Part shown: in pieces, positions 6,323 to 6,579 of the stretch
How positions within the stretch are numbered: the first letter of the stretch is position 1
Layout: each line of letters opens with the position of its first letter
Source of the DNA: Phenylobacterium sp.
GTDB lineage: Bacteria; Pseudomonadota; Alphaproteobacteria; Caulobacterales; Caulobacteraceae
Direction of reading: 5' to 3'
NCBI GenBank assembly: GCA_028698405.1
Contig: JAQVDF010000120.1
Coordinates: forward strand, 1 to 6,579
Length of the DNA: 6,579 nucleotides
Made by a program: the position numbers and the translations under genes
The notes under the pieces: model-generated
Database searches by the model: none
Told to the model about the DNA's origin: nothing
The model's input: the letters and a program-made list of their open reading frames with translations, nothing else

Positions 6323-6460
6323 TGCTGCGCCCGGAGGGCGTCGGGAGAGGGTCGCTCCGCGCCGGACCCTGGCGGATCCACGAGCGGAGAGGCCTGCGCC
6401 ACCCCTCCTCCGACCCGCTGCGCGGGCCACCTCCTCCCACAAGGGGAGGAGGGCGCAGCA
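6323..6460. repeat. Intergenic hairpin-rich element bounded by 10-bp inverted repeats
   Basis: The 138-bp block begins with TGCTGCGCCC (6323-6332) and ends with its exact reverse complement GGGCGCAGCA (6451-6460). Inside are further perfect dyads: CGCCC/GGGCG at 6328-6340, AGGGTC/GACCCT at 6348-6370, CCCGC/GCGGG at 6414-6426, and CCTCCTCCC/GGGAGGAGG at 6430-6452 with loop ACAAG. The last one, with the preceding Pu/Py-rich CCTCCTCCGACC, resembles palindromic repeats that recur between genes in Caulobacterales and related alphaproteobacteria; I state this from memory. No coding potential or clear flanking target duplication is seen. It fills the gap between two converging genes, so it may also end transcription from either side, although no T tract follows the hairpins. 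Confidence 0.6.
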
Positions 6461-6485
6461 AGTGTCTGCGTGAGCTTGGCGCCCC

Positions 6486-6579
6486 TCACACCGGCGGGGC
6501 CGTGGGGGCGAGGATCACTTCGACATTGTCGTTGAGCAGGTAGGCCATGTCGCGCAGCGCCAGGCCGCGGGCCTTGGGG
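6486..6579 (-). CDS. C-terminal 30 codons of an unrecognised gene, runs off the window
   Basis: On the minus strand one frame reads without interruption from the window edge to a TGA at 6488-6486. It encodes a hydrophilic-to-amphipathic helix (KARGLALRDMAYLLNDN), then a short strand (VEVIL), then a Pro-rich end (APTAPPV). Codon choice is G/C-rich at third positions, as in the neighbouring genes, which supports real coding. The LRD-x-x-YLL pattern is reminiscent of small C-terminal substrate or PASTA-like subdomains, but too little is present to name a family. It converges on the PRX-like gene across the hairpin-rich element. Confidence 0.6.
   Translation of the reverse strand, partial: PKARGLALRDMAYLLNDNVEVILAPTAPPV

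Noticed and set aside
5632..6489. A 285-codon antisense frame over the PRX-like gene and the intergenic element
   Set aside because: It has low-complexity composition and crosses the hairpin element. The plus-strand gene beneath it shows clear redoxin motifs.

Overview
The window looks like chromosomal DNA from a high-GC alphaproteobacterium, most likely of the Caulobacterales (Caulobacter/Phenylobacterium type). The reasons are the very high GC, strong G/C bias at third codon positions, a SapC-family protein, an ScsB-like long DsbD paired with a periplasmic peroxiredoxin-like protein, and a GC-rich intergenic palindromic element of the kind common in these genomes. This placement is an inference; there is no rRNA or other marker gene in the window. 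I see no tRNA, rRNA, CRISPR array, transposase or phage gene.

Layout. (1) Bases 1-997, minus strand: a two-hot-dog MaoC-type enoyl-CoA hydratase followed after 9 nt by the 5' end of an exported Q/P-rich protein that leaves the window. (2) Bases 998-1178: a divergent intergenic region. (3) Bases 1179-1982, plus strand: a SapC-family protein, closed by a clear intrinsic terminator at 2016-2047. (4) Bases 2089-3347, minus strand: a two-gene unit in which a small MaoC-like hot-dog protein with a TTG start and no catalytic histidine runs into an S-methyl-5'-thioadenosine phosphorylase gene (mtnP) through a 4-base GTGA overlap. (5) Bases 3348-3451: a second divergent intergenic region, with an imperfect dyad and a weak promoter candidate. 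(6) Bases 3452-6300, plus strand: a two-gene envelope redox unit, a 727-aa DsbD/ScsB-type electron transporter and an exported PRX-like protein. (7) Bases 6301-6485: a gene-free convergent gap holding a hairpin-rich block bounded by 10-bp perfect inverted repeats. (8) Bases 6486-6579, minus strand: the last 30 codons of an unrecognised gene.

How the genes work together. The clearest functional module is dsbD plus the PRX-like gene. The membrane protein has exactly six cysteines, in the three pairs needed to pass electrons from cytoplasmic thioredoxin across the membrane, and its neighbour is an exported thioredoxin-fold protein that is a natural acceptor. The mtnP unit belongs to methylthioadenosine salvage, and its coupling to a degenerate hot-dog protein is unexplained. 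The MaoC-type hydratase probably acts on (R)-3-hydroxyacyl/enoyl-CoA in fatty-acid or related CoA-thioester metabolism. Nothing here amounts to a clearly new system. The best leads are the hot-dog/mtnP coupling, the redox pair and the bounded intergenic element.
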